Assembly: GCF_051811025.1 (NCBI RefSeq)
Contig: NZ_JBPWQE010000001.1
Location: forward strand, 3,968,001-4,032,000
DNA: 64,000 nucleotides
Reading direction: 5' to 3'
Source of the DNA: Tardiphaga sp051811025
Lineage (GTDB): Bacteria > Pseudomonadota > Alphaproteobacteria > Rhizobiales > Xanthobacteraceae
The notes under the pieces were generated by a model, which ran no database searches, was not told where the DNA came from, and was given only the letters and a program-made list of their open reading frames with translations. Both the position numbers and the translations under genes were made by a program. Numbering within the stretch: the first letter of the stretch is position 1; each line of letters opens with the position of its first letter. Below, piece by piece: positions 52,167-61,478 of this stretch.

Positions 52167-53897
52167 TTACTGCGGCGCGTTGGCGTCGAGTTCCTGCTTC
52201 TTCACCTTGCCGGTGGCGGTCATCGGCAGCGCGTCGATGATGCGAATCTCAGGCACCTTGTAGACGGCCATCCGTTCGGCACACCACGCCTGCAGTTCCG
52301 CTGGCGTGACGGTGCCCTTCTCTTCCGGCTTGAGCTGGATGAAGGCGACCGGCACTTGCCCCTTGCTAGCATCTTCGCGACCGACCACGCCCGATCCGAG
52401 AACCTTCGGATGCTGACCGAGCAGTGCCTCGATCTCCGGCGGAAACACGCTCATGCCCTTGACCTTCAGCATCTCTTTGCGACGACCGAGGAAATGCAGG
52501 AAGCCGTCGATATCGATGGTGCCGATATCACCCGTCCGCAGCCAGCCATCGATCAACGACTCCGCTGTTGCTTCCGGCTTATTCCAGTAACTCTTCAGCA
52601 GCGATGGTGTCCGCACGCGGATCTCGCCCTCGCCGCCGAGCGGGACGAGTTCACCTGTCTCGAAATCGGTGATCTTGAACTCGGCGCCGGGCACCGGGAG
52701 CCCAACGAAAATCGGCTGCGACAGAAGATCGAAATCATCATCCTGGAAACCAGCTGTGAGGGTGTTGGATGTATGCGTCTCCGTCATCCCCCACGAAGCC
52801 TCCGTAAGGATCGTTCCAGTGAGATCCTTCCAGCGTTTGCGATAGGTTGGATTGAGCTTCTTCACGAACGAGACGACACGCACCTGATTAAGCGACGACA
52901 GGTCGAATTCCCCAAAGCGCGGATGATCCATCAGCTCGACGGCGCCATCGACCGGCATCGCAGTGACATTGACCTTGTAGCGATCGATTGCCGACAGCGC
53001 CCCGATCGCGTCCCAGCGGGCCAGCAGGACAAGCGTTGCGCCCGTAAACATCGGGAAGATCAGGCCGAAATTCTCACCGGCAATCCAGAACTCAGGGAAA
53101 AACGACAGGAAGACACTGTCCTCGTTGGCGACCACCGAGATGCCATGATTGGCCGCCGCCGTGTAGACCATATCGCGCTGGGTGTGCACGCACCCCTTCG
53201 GCATGCCGGTGGTGCCACCGGTGTAATTCAGCGCGGCGATATCATCGAGCCCGGCCGGCGGCAGCGGCTTTAGCGCGGGCAGCGCAGCCAGCGCCGGCAA
53301 CAGATCGGTCGCACCGGAGATGGCAATGCGCGGCGCATTGATCGAGTCTGGAACGGGAATGGTCGGCTTGGCCGGGATGACATCGGCGAAACTGGTGACG
53401 ATCACCTCACGCAGTTTGCTCTCACCGCGCACCTGATCAACCACCGGCACCAGCTGATCCAGCGCCACGATGACTTCGGCATCGGTGTCGTTGAGCTCAT
53501 AGGAAAGTTCGAATGCGCGCGACAACGGGCTCACCGGCACATGAATGGCGCCGAGCTTGAGAATGCCAAAGAACACGATATGGAATTGTGGGCAGTTCGG
53601 CAGGAACACCGCGACCCGGTCACCCTTGCGGACCCCCTTCTCCATCAGCAATGCGGCAAAGCGATCGCTCTGCGTGTCGAGTTCGGCATAGGTGGTAACG
53701 TGGCCGTAGAAGATCACTGCCGGGTGTTCGGGCTGGCGCTTCGCCCAGGCGCGTAAATATTCGGTCAGCGCGATTTCGCCATGCGGATATTGCGGCTTGT
53801 TGGGCGTGCCCTTGGGCCAGGCCTTGGCCCACAGCTCGTGCAGCTTGGCGAGATACTCTGCTTCGGATCCAGTTTCCCTGGCGCTTGGGGTCATCAC
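52167..53897 (-). CDS. AMP-forming acyl-CoA synthetase
   Basis: A 576-residue ANL-superfamily ligase that activates a carboxylic acid to its CoA thioester through an acyl-AMP. Motifs: P-loop LNYTGGTTGMPKGCVHT, WGMTETHTSNT, the hinge GWLRTGDIGTIDIDGFLHFLGRRKEMLKVKG and the catalytic Lys in PMTATGKVKKQEL. Substrate unknown; medium- or long-chain or aromatic acids are possible. The carboxylase gene begins 72 bp downstream, and the permease genes are upstream. Confidence 0.92.
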   Translation of the reverse strand: MMTPSARETGSEAEYLAKLHELWAKAWPKGTPNKPQYPHGEIALTEYLRAWAKRQPEHPAVIFYGHVTTYAELDTQSDRFAALLMEKGVRKGDRVAVFLPNCPQFHIVFFGILKLGAIHVPVSPLSRAFELSYELNDTDAEVIVALDQLVPVVDQVRGESKLREVIVTSFADVIPAKPTIPVPDSINAPRIAISGATDLLPALAALPALKPLPPAGLDDIAALNYTGGTTGMPKGCVHTQRDMVYTAAANHGISVVANEDSVFLSFFPEFWIAGENFGLIFPMFTGATLVLLARWDAIGALSAIDRYKVNVTAMPVDGAVELMDHPRFGEFDLSSLNQVRVVSFVKKLNPTYRKRWKDLTGTILTEASWGMTETHTSNTLTAGFQDDDFDLLSQPIFVGLPVPGAEFKITDFETGELVPLGGEGEIRVRTPSLLKSYWNKPEATAESLIDGWLRTGDIGTIDIDGFLHFLGRRKEMLKVKGMSVFPPEIEALLGQHPKVLGSGVVGREDASKGQVPVAFIQLKPEEKGTVTPAELQAWCAERMAVYKVPEIRIIDALPMTATGKVKKQELDANAPQ

Positions 53898-53922
53898 CGT
53901 CTTCCTTGTTTTTGATCTTGTG

Positions 53923-54798
53923 TCAGTTGCGTTTCATTGTCGGATCGAGCGCGACGCGCAGCGATTCACCCAGTGTGTTGAAGGCCAGTGCGGTGAACAG
54001 GATCGCCAGGCCGGGCGGATACATCTGCTCCGGGGCGATCTCCATGTTCTGATAAGCGCGCGCCAGCATCCCGCCCCAACTCGGATCCGGCGGCTGAATG
54101 CCAAGACCGAGAAAGCTGAGACTGGCTTCAGCAAGCAATGCCGCTGCGAGCAGCAGCGTAACCTGAACGATCACGGGCTGGATGGCATTCGGCAGCACGT
54201 GGCGCCACAGGATGCGCGGCGTTGATCCGCCGAAGCAACGTGCGGCATCGACATAAAGCTCATTGCGCACCACCAACGTGCGCGCCCGGACCAGTCGCGC
54301 CAGTTGCGGCGAAAACACGATGCCAACCGAGATCATGCCGTTCGTGAGGCCGATGCCGAGCGCTCCTGTCACGGCGATTGCCAGCACGATTGCCGGAAAC
54401 GACAGGAAGCTGTCGATGACACGGCTGATCACCGTGTCGACCCATCCACCGAGATAGCCAGCGATAATGCCGACCGGCACGCCGATCAGAACGGCGATCG
54501 TAACCGCAAGGAAACTCGCATAGAGCGACGCCATACCTCCATAGATCAGGCGGCTGAGCGTATCGCGCCCGAGATCGTCGGCGCCGAGCCAGTGTTGAGT
54601 CGACACGGTCGCCAGTGCCGCGTCGAGATCCTGTGCGGCCGGCGCGTATGGCGAGATCCACGGGCCGAGGACCGAGATCATGAATAGCGCGACGAGGAAA
54701 GTCAGGCTGAAAGCACCGCGTAGATCGCTGACGAACCAGCGTACAAACCCCGAGAGACGTGCCGGCCGACGCTCGGGCGCCATCACAGCATCCGTCAT
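53923..54798 (-). CDS. ABC transporter permease (DppC/OppC type)
   Basis: A 291-residue inner-membrane permease with an N-terminal OppC_N-like helix, then five more helices. The EAA-type coupling motif is ARCFGGSTPRILWRHVLPNAIQPVIVQ, and the C-terminal segment is GLGIQPPDPSWGGMLA. It pairs with the DppB-type permease, overlapping its stop by 4 bp. Part of a peptide/nickel/opine-type importer. Confidence 0.92.
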   Translation of the reverse strand: MTDAVMAPERRPARLSGFVRWFVSDLRGAFSLTFLVALFMISVLGPWISPYAPAAQDLDAALATVSTQHWLGADDLGRDTLSRLIYGGMASLYASFLAVTIAVLIGVPVGIIAGYLGGWVDTVISRVIDSFLSFPAIVLAIAVTGALGIGLTNGMISVGIVFSPQLARLVRARTLVVRNELYVDAARCFGGSTPRILWRHVLPNAIQPVIVQVTLLLAAALLAEASLSFLGLGIQPPDPSWGGMLARAYQNMEIAPEQMYPPGLAILFTALAFNTLGESLRVALDPTMKRN

Positions 54799-55751
54799 GA
54801 CGAAATCCTCGGATCGAGGACACTGTAGAGAATGTCCGTGAGCAGATTGAGCGTGACGACGATCAGCACCATGGTGAACACCACGCCCTGCACCACCGGG
54901 AAATCGCGGTTCATCGCGCCGTTGACGATCAATCCGCCCATCCCGGGAATCGCGAACACCGCCTCGACCACGACAGTCGCCGCGAGCAGGCGGTTCGCGA
55001 GCAGGCTAACGACAGTAAGCAGGTTGACGCTGACATTCTTCAAGCCGTGACGCCACAGGATCGACGATGGCGGCAAACCCTTGGCGTGCAGCGTGCGAAC
55101 CTGTTGCGACGACAGTATCTCGACGAGTGACGACCGCAGTTGCCGCGCCACCTCGGCAATGCCACCGGACGCAAGCGCCACCGCCGGCAAGATGGCGTGA
55201 CTGAACGACGCCCACGGATCTTTCATGAGCGATACTGCACCCGTGGCCGGCAGCCAATTGAGCTGCAGCGAGAAGAACGCCACCAGCAGCATGCCGAGCC
55301 AAAAATTCGGCACGGCGACACCGAGCGAGGCGATCGCCATGACGAAGCCGTCGATCCACGAGCCCGGCTTGGTCGCCGCGGCAATGCCGAGGGGAATGCC
55401 GACCAGCATCGCCGTGAACAGCGCGAGCGCAACGATCAGCAGCGTATGTGGCAAGCAGCGCTGGATCGAGGTCAGCACCGCTTCGTTGGAGATCAGCGAG
55501 CTGGAGAGATCGCCATGCGCCGCCTTCCAGAGCCATGAGCCATATTGCAGCAGGAACGGCTGGTTCAGGCCATAGAGCTCGCGGATTTCGTCGATCCGCT
55601 GCTCCGACGCATTGTCGCCAGCAAGCGTCACCGCAACATCGCCCGGCACCAGCTTGAGCAGGCCGAACACGATGAAGGTCGACAGCACGACCACCGGGAT
55701 CGACTGCAGCAGCCGACGACCGATGATGCGGAGACGCGAGGAATTCAACAT
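54795..55751 (-). CDS. ABC transporter permease (DppB/OppB type)
   Basis: A 318-residue permease beginning with the DppB-type helix (RIIGRRLLQSIPVVVLSTFIVFGLLKLVPGD). It contains the EAA-like segment VRTLHAKGLPPSSILWRHGLKNVSVNLLT and the EAVFAIPGMGGLIVNGAMNRDFPVVQG hallmark. The ATG at 55751 is chosen because DppB proteins start immediately before this helix; 18 extra codons upstream are unlikely. Confidence 0.92.
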   Translation of the reverse strand: MLNSSRLRIIGRRLLQSIPVVVLSTFIVFGLLKLVPGDVAVTLAGDNASEQRIDEIRELYGLNQPFLLQYGSWLWKAAHGDLSSSLISNEAVLTSIQRCLPHTLLIVALALFTAMLVGIPLGIAAATKPGSWIDGFVMAIASLGVAVPNFWLGMLLVAFFSLQLNWLPATGAVSLMKDPWASFSHAILPAVALASGGIAEVARQLRSSLVEILSSQQVRTLHAKGLPPSSILWRHGLKNVSVNLLTVVSLLANRLLAATVVVEAVFAIPGMGGLIVNGAMNRDFPVVQGVVFTMVLIVVTLNLLTDILYSVLDPRISS

Positions 55752-55814
55752 GCACCATTCCAACCGGAGTAAGGGCGCCGCGACGGTCGCGGCGCCGATG
55801 GCCAAGCCGCGACG

Positions 55815-57368
55815 TCAGCCGAGCGAGATGTTTTCGAATTTCGGCTTGCCGAGCAGATTGGGCTTGAAGCCCTTCACCTTGGCGGACAGCGCATCGAGTT
55901 CGAACTGGAATGCGAGCGGGGCGGACAATGCGTTCTCCACCGTGAACTTCTGGATCTTCGCGAACACTTCGGCGCGCTTGGCGAGATCCTCGCTGACACG
56001 GCTTTCTTGGATCAGCTTGGACAGTTCAGGGTCGGCAGCGCGCCCGGCATTGTAATAGGCGCCTTTGTCGAAGCCGAGCGCATAGGTCATGCTCGGATCG
56101 GGGCGACCGGTCCAGGCCGATACCAGGAGATCGAACTTCTTTTCCGTAGCGAAGAACTGCGCGCTGATTTCTGCGATGGTGCCGCGGGTGAATTTAAGAC
56201 GGATCCCAGCCTTTCCGAGCTGATCCTGGATCACCTCGCCGCGCCGCACGGAATCCTGATCCGTATAGCCGCCGATGGTCAGTTCGAGGCCATCTTTGTA
56301 ACCGGCTTCGGCGAGCAACTGCTTCGCCTTCTCCGTGTTGTACGGATACAGGCCGGCGACGTCCTTGTTGAACGCCCAGTGCGAACTCGGCAACGTCATG
56401 CGTGCCGCCTCGCCCAGACCGTTCAGCGCCGCCTTGACGAAGGCATCGCGGTCGAGCGCAAAATTGATCGCCTGACGAACCTTGAGATTGTCCAGCGGTG
56501 AACGCGCATAGTTCAGATAGAGCTGAATGCAATACAGCGTCGGTGAACTCACCGTCTCCAGATTCTTGGCACGCTCGATCACCGGCTTCAGGCGCGCCGG
56601 GAGCTGGAATGCCATGTCGTTCTGGCCGGCGACAACCGAACGCAAGGCTGTGGCGTTTTCCGGAATGATGTTGAACTCAATGCCGTCGAGATAAGGCCGG
56701 CCCTGGCGCCAGTACTGATCATGGCGCGTGACAACGATGATCTCGTTGTCGTTCCAGCGCACGAATTTCCACGGACCCGCGCCGACCGGCTTCCGGTCGG
56801 TTTCGTTGCCAAGCGCCTTGATATTGGTCGGCGACACCATCATGCCGGCCCGATCCGACAGGATGGCTGGCAGCGCCGTATCCGGGTTCTTCAGTTTCAG
56901 CGTGACCTGCAGCGGGCCGGTGACCTCGACCGCGTCTACGCTGGAGAGATCGGGCTTGATGTTGGAGCGCTGGTCGGAGCGGTTGCGTTCGAGATTGAAT
57001 TTCACGGCTTCCGCATCCATTGCCGTACCGTCGTGGAATTTGATGCCGGTGGTGATGTCGAGCACCATGGTCTTCGGATCGGGGAACGACCACTTCGCCA
57101 TGCCGGGCTTCGGCTTCAGCGTCTCGTAGTCCCACTCCACCAGCGTGTCATACATGGTCCACAGAATGCTGTGATCCGAGCCGGCGCCACCTGTGGCGGG
57201 ATCCAGCGACGACGGATTGGCCGGTGCAGCGACTTTCAGCACGCCACCTTTCTTGGCCTCCTGCGCCCAGGCTGGCAGGCCAAGCGCGCCAGTGGCCGCG
57301 GCGCCCCCCATCAGCGCGAGAATGTCACGACGGCGCAGCGTCCGCTTGCCCAGATCGATGGTGGTCAT
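55815..57368 (-). CDS. ABC transporter substrate-binding protein (family 5, DppA/OppA type)
   Basis: A 517-residue periplasmic binding protein. The leader has a twin-arginine-like motif (TLRRRDILALMGGAAATGALG) with cleavage near AWA-QE, suggesting Tat export, which is unusual for this family. The mature protein shows the SBP-5 pattern (DPATGGAGSDHSILWTMYDTLVEWD, KFHDGTAMDAEAVKFNLER, NDNEIIVVTRHDQYW). Family members bind peptides, opines, heme, nickel or other small acids. Here the neighbouring CoA ligase and carboxylase suggest a carboxylic compound. Confidence 0.9.
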   Translation of the reverse strand: MTTIDLGKRTLRRRDILALMGGAAATGALGLPAWAQEAKKGGVLKVAAPANPSSLDPATGGAGSDHSILWTMYDTLVEWDYETLKPKPGMAKWSFPDPKTMVLDITTGIKFHDGTAMDAEAVKFNLERNRSDQRSNIKPDLSSVDAVEVTGPLQVTLKLKNPDTALPAILSDRAGMMVSPTNIKALGNETDRKPVGAGPWKFVRWNDNEIIVVTRHDQYWRQGRPYLDGIEFNIIPENATALRSVVAGQNDMAFQLPARLKPVIERAKNLETVSSPTLYCIQLYLNYARSPLDNLKVRQAINFALDRDAFVKAALNGLGEAARMTLPSSHWAFNKDVAGLYPYNTEKAKQLLAEAGYKDGLELTIGGYTDQDSVRRGEVIQDQLGKAGIRLKFTRGTIAEISAQFFATEKKFDLLVSAWTGRPDPSMTYALGFDKGAYYNAGRAADPELSKLIQESRVSEDLAKRAEVFAKIQKFTVENALSAPLAFQFELDALSAKVKGFKPNLLGKPKFENISLG

Positions 57369-57387
57369 TCGAAAATCCTCCCGGTGA

Positions 57388-58419
57388 TTATGATGCGCGT
57401 TGCGCTTTTTGATTGTCGGCTGGTGGTCCGTCGGCGGTGGCGAAATGACAGGCGACCCGATGGCCTGGCTTGACGTCGCGCCAGGCCGGGACTTCTTTCG
57501 CGCAACGCGGTTGCACCGACGGGCAGCGCGTGCGGAAGCGGCAACCCGACGGCGGCGCCACGGGGCTCGGAATTTCGCCTTCGAGAATGATGCGGCGATC
57601 GACGCGCAGATGGGACGGCAAGGGGACGGGCTCAGCCGAGAGCAGTGCTCGCGTATAAGGATGCAGCGGATGTTCGACGACGTCCTCGGCCGGGCCGAGC
57701 TCCATCAACTTGCCGAGATAGGTAACGGCAATGCGATCCGAAATATGCGAGACCACCGAGATATCGTGGGTGATGAACACATAGGTCAGGCCGAATTCGC
57801 GCTGCAGGTCGGCAAACAGGTTGAGCACGTCGCCGCGAATGGAGACGTCGAGCGCTGCGACCACTTCGTCACAGACGATGACCTTCGGTCGCAGCGTCAG
57901 CACGCGCGCGATGTTGACGCGCTGTTTCTGGCCCCCGGACAGCTGGTGCGGATAACGATCGGCCGCCTCGGCTGCGAGGCCGACACGCTCCAGTACCTCG
58001 ATGCCGCGGTGGCGGCGCGAGGCGTGATCGCCCTCACCCATGATTTCCAGCGGCTCGACCACGCTATCGATGATGGTCATGCGCGGGTTCAGCGCGGCAT
58101 TCGGATCCTGGAAGATGATCTGGTAATCGCGGCGATGCTTGCGAAACGCGCTTGTTCCGAGGGCAGCCGGATCGGTCCCATCATGCAGGATCTGGCCATG
58201 ACTCGGCGGCAGCAGCGACACCAGCGCACGGCCAAGCGTGGTCTTGCCCGAGCCAGACTCTCCGATGATGCCGAAGGTCTCGCCAGCGCGGACCTCGAAA
58301 TCCATGCCGTCGATCGCCTTGACGGTGTCGCGGCCATCGCGGGTCGGAAACAGGATCCGTAAGTCACGCACCGCGAGAATGCCGCTGTCCCGATTGTGGT
58401 TCCGCATACCTGACATCAA
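57388..58419 (-). CDS. ABC transporter ATP-binding protein (DppF/OppF type)
   Basis: A 343-residue nucleotide-binding subunit with Walker A GIIGESGSGKTTLGRAL, signature QLSGGQKQRVNIAR, Walker B KVIVCDEVVAALD and switch His FITHDISVV. The C-terminal oligopeptide-type extension carries the cysteines CRFRTRCPSVQPRC that in this subfamily may bind an iron-sulfur cluster. It overlaps the oppD-type stop by 4 bp. Confidence 0.93.
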   Translation of the reverse strand: MMSGMRNHNRDSGILAVRDLRILFPTRDGRDTVKAIDGMDFEVRAGETFGIIGESGSGKTTLGRALVSLLPPSHGQILHDGTDPAALGTSAFRKHRRDYQIIFQDPNAALNPRMTIIDSVVEPLEIMGEGDHASRRHRGIEVLERVGLAAEAADRYPHQLSGGQKQRVNIARVLTLRPKVIVCDEVVAALDVSIRGDVLNLFADLQREFGLTYVFITHDISVVSHISDRIAVTYLGKLMELGPAEDVVEHPLHPYTRALLSAEPVPLPSHLRVDRRIILEGEIPSPVAPPSGCRFRTRCPSVQPRCAKEVPAWRDVKPGHRVACHFATADGPPADNQKAQRAS

Positions 58420-59474
58420 TTCACCGCCCCCGGCAGCACGAGTTCGGGAGCACGCCAGCAGCGCGCGGCACGGCCATTCCCGATCTCGACCATCGGCTGG
58501 TTCTGTGCGCAGCCCGCAACGGCGTGGCTGCAGCGCGCGCGGAAGCGGCAGCCAGCGGGCATCGCGCTCGGCGATGGAACACGGCCGGGGATCGAGGCCA
58601 ACACGCCGCGGCGCTTGCTCAGGCCAGGCAGCGAGCGCAGCAGTCCTGACGTATAGGGATGACGCGGCCGCGTCAGCACGTCGTCCACCGGCGCGTCCTC
58701 GACGACCTCGCCCGCATACATGGTGATCATGCGGGTGCAGGTTTCGGCGACGACGCCAAGATCATGGGTAATGAAGATCAATGCCGTGCCGGTACGCTCG
58801 CTCAACGAACGCAAGAGATCGGTGATCTGCGCCTGCACGGTCACATCGAGCGCCGTGGTGGGCTCGTCGGCCACAAGCAGCTTCGGCTTGCAGATCAATG
58901 CCATCGCGATCATCACGCGCTGACGCATGCCGCCCGAGAGTTGATGCGGATATTCGTCGCAGCGCCGCTCCGGCGCGGGAATGCCGACTTCACGCAGCGC
59001 CACAATCGCTCGTTCGCGCCCCTCCGCGCGACTGACTGGAAAATGGACGCGATAGGCTTCGCTGATCTGGTCGCCGACCGTAAAGACAGGATCGAGCGCG
59101 CTCATAGGCTCCTGGAAAATCATCGCGATCTCACGACCGCGCACGGCGCGCATGCGTCGCGGCGACAGCGTGGCCAGGTTGGTTCCGTTGAACAGGATAT
59201 CGCCCTGGATTCGCGCCGATTGCGGCGAAAGCAGCCGCAACAATGAGAGCCCCGTGACCGTCTTGCCGCAGCCGCTTTCACCGACCAGACCGACGCGCTC
59301 GCCCGGCGCGATGGTGAAGTTCACATTGCGGGTGATCGGCAGAGCGCCTTTCGCAGTCACGAAAGACAGCGATAGATCGCGTACTTCCAGCAGCGGCTGC
59401 GGCGAAACGCCCGCGTCGGGCACTCCGGCAACGCGTGCTGCCGTAGGAGCGGAGATGTCGATCGCGCCTGTCAT
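58416..59474 (-). CDS. ABC transporter ATP-binding protein (DppD/OppD type)
   Basis: A 352-residue nucleotide-binding subunit: Walker A GLVGESGCGKTVTGLSL, signature QLSGGMRQRVMIAMAL, Walker B KLLVADEPTTALD, His loop FITHDLGVV, and the Cys-containing C-terminal extension (CRFRARCSHAVAGC). The ATG at 59474 is preferred because the long upstream frame is Arg/Ser-rich and lacks similarity. Its start overlaps the stop of a 53-codon leader frame. Confidence 0.92.
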   Translation of the reverse strand: MTGAIDISAPTAARVAGVPDAGVSPQPLLEVRDLSLSFVTAKGALPITRNVNFTIAPGERVGLVGESGCGKTVTGLSLLRLLSPQSARIQGDILFNGTNLATLSPRRMRAVRGREIAMIFQEPMSALDPVFTVGDQISEAYRVHFPVSRAEGRERAIVALREVGIPAPERRCDEYPHQLSGGMRQRVMIAMALICKPKLLVADEPTTALDVTVQAQITDLLRSLSERTGTALIFITHDLGVVAETCTRMITMYAGEVVEDAPVDDVLTRPRHPYTSGLLRSLPGLSKRRGVLASIPGRVPSPSAMPAGCRFRARCSHAVAGCAQNQPMVEIGNGRAARCWRAPELVLPGAVN

Positions 59475-59632
59475 CGCGCTTCGCCAGCCGGAGCACGACC
59501 CATGACGCCGCGCGTCATCCACTGCTGCAGGGTTTGCCGGTGCCGCGCTTGCACATACGGATGAAAGCCGCAGACGCGTGTCTGTTGGGGTGTTGTCAGT
59601 CGGACATGCGCCGACGCGAACAGAGCCGCCAT
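59471..59632 (-). CDS. Short leader ORF coupled to the oppD-type gene
   Basis: A 53-codon frame with a strong GGGAGGTG site before ATG 59632. It ends in a TGA that overlaps the ATG of the ABC ATPase gene (ATGA). The peptide (MAALFASAHVRLTTPQQTRV start, Arg/Gln-rich) has no recognised family. The good initiation site and exact overlap suggest it is translated and couples translation of the ABC ATPase, whose own ribosome binding site is weak. Confidence 0.5.
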   Translation of the reverse strand: MAALFASAHVRLTTPQQTRVCGFHPYVQARHRQTLQQWMTRGVMGRAPAGEAR

Positions 59633-59747
59633 GTTCACCTCCCTTGCCATCCCTGTTCTGCAGATCCTGCACCGGGACGTTCCATCGCGATCCGGCTTGA
59701 GCCGGTATGTATTGAAGCGACAGTAACCCAATGAAGGGGCATCGACT

Positions 59748-59767
59748 GTCAATTGTCAACAATTGAC
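59748..59767. promoter_or_regulatory. Perfect 20-bp palindrome, probable GntR operator
   Basis: GTCAATTGT-CA-ACAATTGAC is a perfect inverted repeat with a TTGTCAACAA centre, typical of FCD-type GntR operators. It lies between the divergent GntR gene and the ABC/carboxylase operon, 57 bp before the regulator start. Confidence 0.7.
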
Positions 59768-59823
59768 TTCTACGGTAGACAGGACCGTATGACGCGGCAA
59801 GCGCGCATCGACAGGAGGCGGCC

Positions 59824-60624
59824 ATGGCAGCGACACTTCGCAGGCCATTCAATGATAACCAGCACGACGTCGAACGGAGATTTGCGCCGCGCACGATCCC
59901 CGACCAGGTTGCGGAGGAACTCGGTGCCGAGATCGTCTCCGGTCGCCGCAAAGCGGGCGAGCGCCTTGTCGAACTCGACCTGGCGCGCGATTTCGGCGTC
60001 AGCCGTGGCCCAATCCGTGAAGCGATCCGCATTCTCGAGCGCCGGCGCCTGGTCGACATCTTTCCGCGGCGCGGCGCCTATATCAGGCCGCTGTCACTCA
60101 AATCGGTGGCTGACCTGTTTAATGTCCGCACCGCACTGTCGATGCTGGCAGTGCGCACCATGGCGACCACGCCGGTCGAAAGCTTCATCGACACATTGGC
60201 GCGCCGCTGCGACGAGTTGAGAGTCGCAGTCGAGATCGATGATCCAATGGCTTTCGCACACACCACGACGCGCGCGGTAAAGACCATTGCGCGCGGCTCG
60301 GGCAACGAACTGCTCGTCGAACTGCTCACCGACCTTGCCAATCAAACCGTATGGGAAACCATATGGAAGACGCCGCTGGACTATCAGACCCGCGACATCC
60401 GCCGACTCAGCGCCGACCTGATGGCGTCGACATTGAAGGCGATCCGGCAGCGCAAGCCGAATGCCGCTGTCACACATCTCGGTCAGCTTCTGGAAAGTGA
60501 TCGCGACCGCGCCTTGTCCACCCTATCGCGCATTCGCGGAGAGACATTCGACCTGAGTGCGCTAACACATAGCGATGGGCACGATATTATGCCGGCGGAC
60601 ATTGCGCCCGCTCCGCGCGGGTGA
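59824..60624 (+). CDS. GntR family (FCD/FadR subfamily) transcriptional regulator
   Basis: A 266-residue regulator. The winged helix (residues 20-85) contains PDQVAEELGAEIVSGRRKAGERLVELDLARDFGVSRGPIREAIRILERRRLVDIFPRRGAYI. The C-terminal all-helical FCD domain (about 95-240) is the ligand-binding part, usually for a carboxylic acid or acyl-CoA. It is divergent from the ABC/acyl-CoA operon and probably represses it and itself through the palindrome at 59748-59767. Confidence 0.9.
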   Translation: MAATLRRPFNDNQHDVERRFAPRTIPDQVAEELGAEIVSGRRKAGERLVELDLARDFGVSRGPIREAIRILERRRLVDIFPRRGAYIRPLSLKSVADLFNVRTALSMLAVRTMATTPVESFIDTLARRCDELRVAVEIDDPMAFAHTTTRAVKTIARGSGNELLVELLTDLANQTVWETIWKTPLDYQTRDIRRLSADLMASTLKAIRQRKPNAAVTHLGQLLESDRDRALSTLSRIRGETFDLSALTHSDGHDIMPADIAPAPRG

Positions 60625-61090
60625 AATTCGAAGGGACGGCGGGCTCAGACGGTAGCGACTCGCAGTTCATCAAGCCAAAAAGGTAAGACGCACACAGAGC
60701 GTGTCGCACCAGCCTCAACTCGATAGAGATGTACGGGGATTGAGATGGCGCAAAAGGCTGGCCTTTTCAGATATACACTCGCGGAAAATTTTGTCCGTCG
60801 GCTTCAACAGGAGCCCGGCATGGAGACTGTTTCCGAGATTAGTATTTCCGCAGAAGCATCGAAGAGCTGGTGAATGGTTGGCGGGCTGGCTCTCGTTTTC
60901 ATCGTCGCGATCACATTCCTTCTCATTCGCTGCCACGCTCGCTTTGGCGAGAAACTTGCTCAGTGGTGAGCAATGTCATCCCTCCGCATTGATGCCCCCA
61001 TCAATCCGCGCAAGGTTTTCGTGACTGTTCATTACCCATAACGCGGCACCCTTCTCTCAGCATCAACCTGAGCGAATCGGCGGCGACATC
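60625..61090. other. Interval with two coupled very short frames
   Basis: Mostly without recognisable genes. A 42-codon frame (60745-60873) ends in TGA directly followed by an ATG that opens a 31-codon frame (60874-60969) encoding one membrane helix (MVGGLALVFIVAITFLLIRC) and a charged tail. The tight junction is suggestive, but there is no strong ribosome binding site and no family, so I do not call them genes. Confidence 0.3.
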
Positions 61091-61414
61091 ATGGACCGGC
61101 ATGAAGGACGCGAGCTGTTGCTCGCAGATACGATAGCATTCCTGCAGCAGGCGATCGGAGAAGGACTGGTGCTCGCCGTCAAGCTGAAGGCGCCGGTTTC
61201 GCTGGAGATCGTCGCCGCGGCCAGGTATTTGCGGGGATATCACGAGGGACCGAGGCCGAAGCAGATCGAAGAGCTGCGCAAGGAGCTCCGTACTGTCGTC
61301 GAGGTGTTCGGCAAGATGCAGTCCGCCCTACGTCGCAGGCAACTGAGTGACGATCAGATTGCTACCGACTGCACAACTGGCAACGACCAGCCGACAATGA
61401 TGAAGGCCGCCTGA
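61091..61414 (+). CDS. Hypothetical helical protein (107 aa)
   Basis: A 107-residue soluble protein with helix-forming segments (GRELLLADTIAFLQQAIGEGLVLAVKLKAPVSLEIVAAARYLRGYHEG and QIEELRKELRTVVEVFGKMQSALRRRQ). The composition and periodicity look coding. The ribosome binding site is weak and no family is recognised. Confidence 0.45.
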   Translation: MDRHEGRELLLADTIAFLQQAIGEGLVLAVKLKAPVSLEIVAAARYLRGYHEGPRPKQIEELRKELRTVVEVFGKMQSALRRRQLSDDQIATDCTTGNDQPTMMKAA

Positions 61415-61478
61415 CGGCCCAATTCGCTGCTCTTGCTGGTCCGCTGAACCCGAACCGCGCTATCTGCGACTAATCGGC

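Noticed and set aside
58416..60059. Long N-terminal extension of the DppD-type ATPase (547 codons)
   Set aside because: The extension has random composition, crosses the operator palindrome and overlaps the divergent GntR gene. The start at 59474 gives the normal length.
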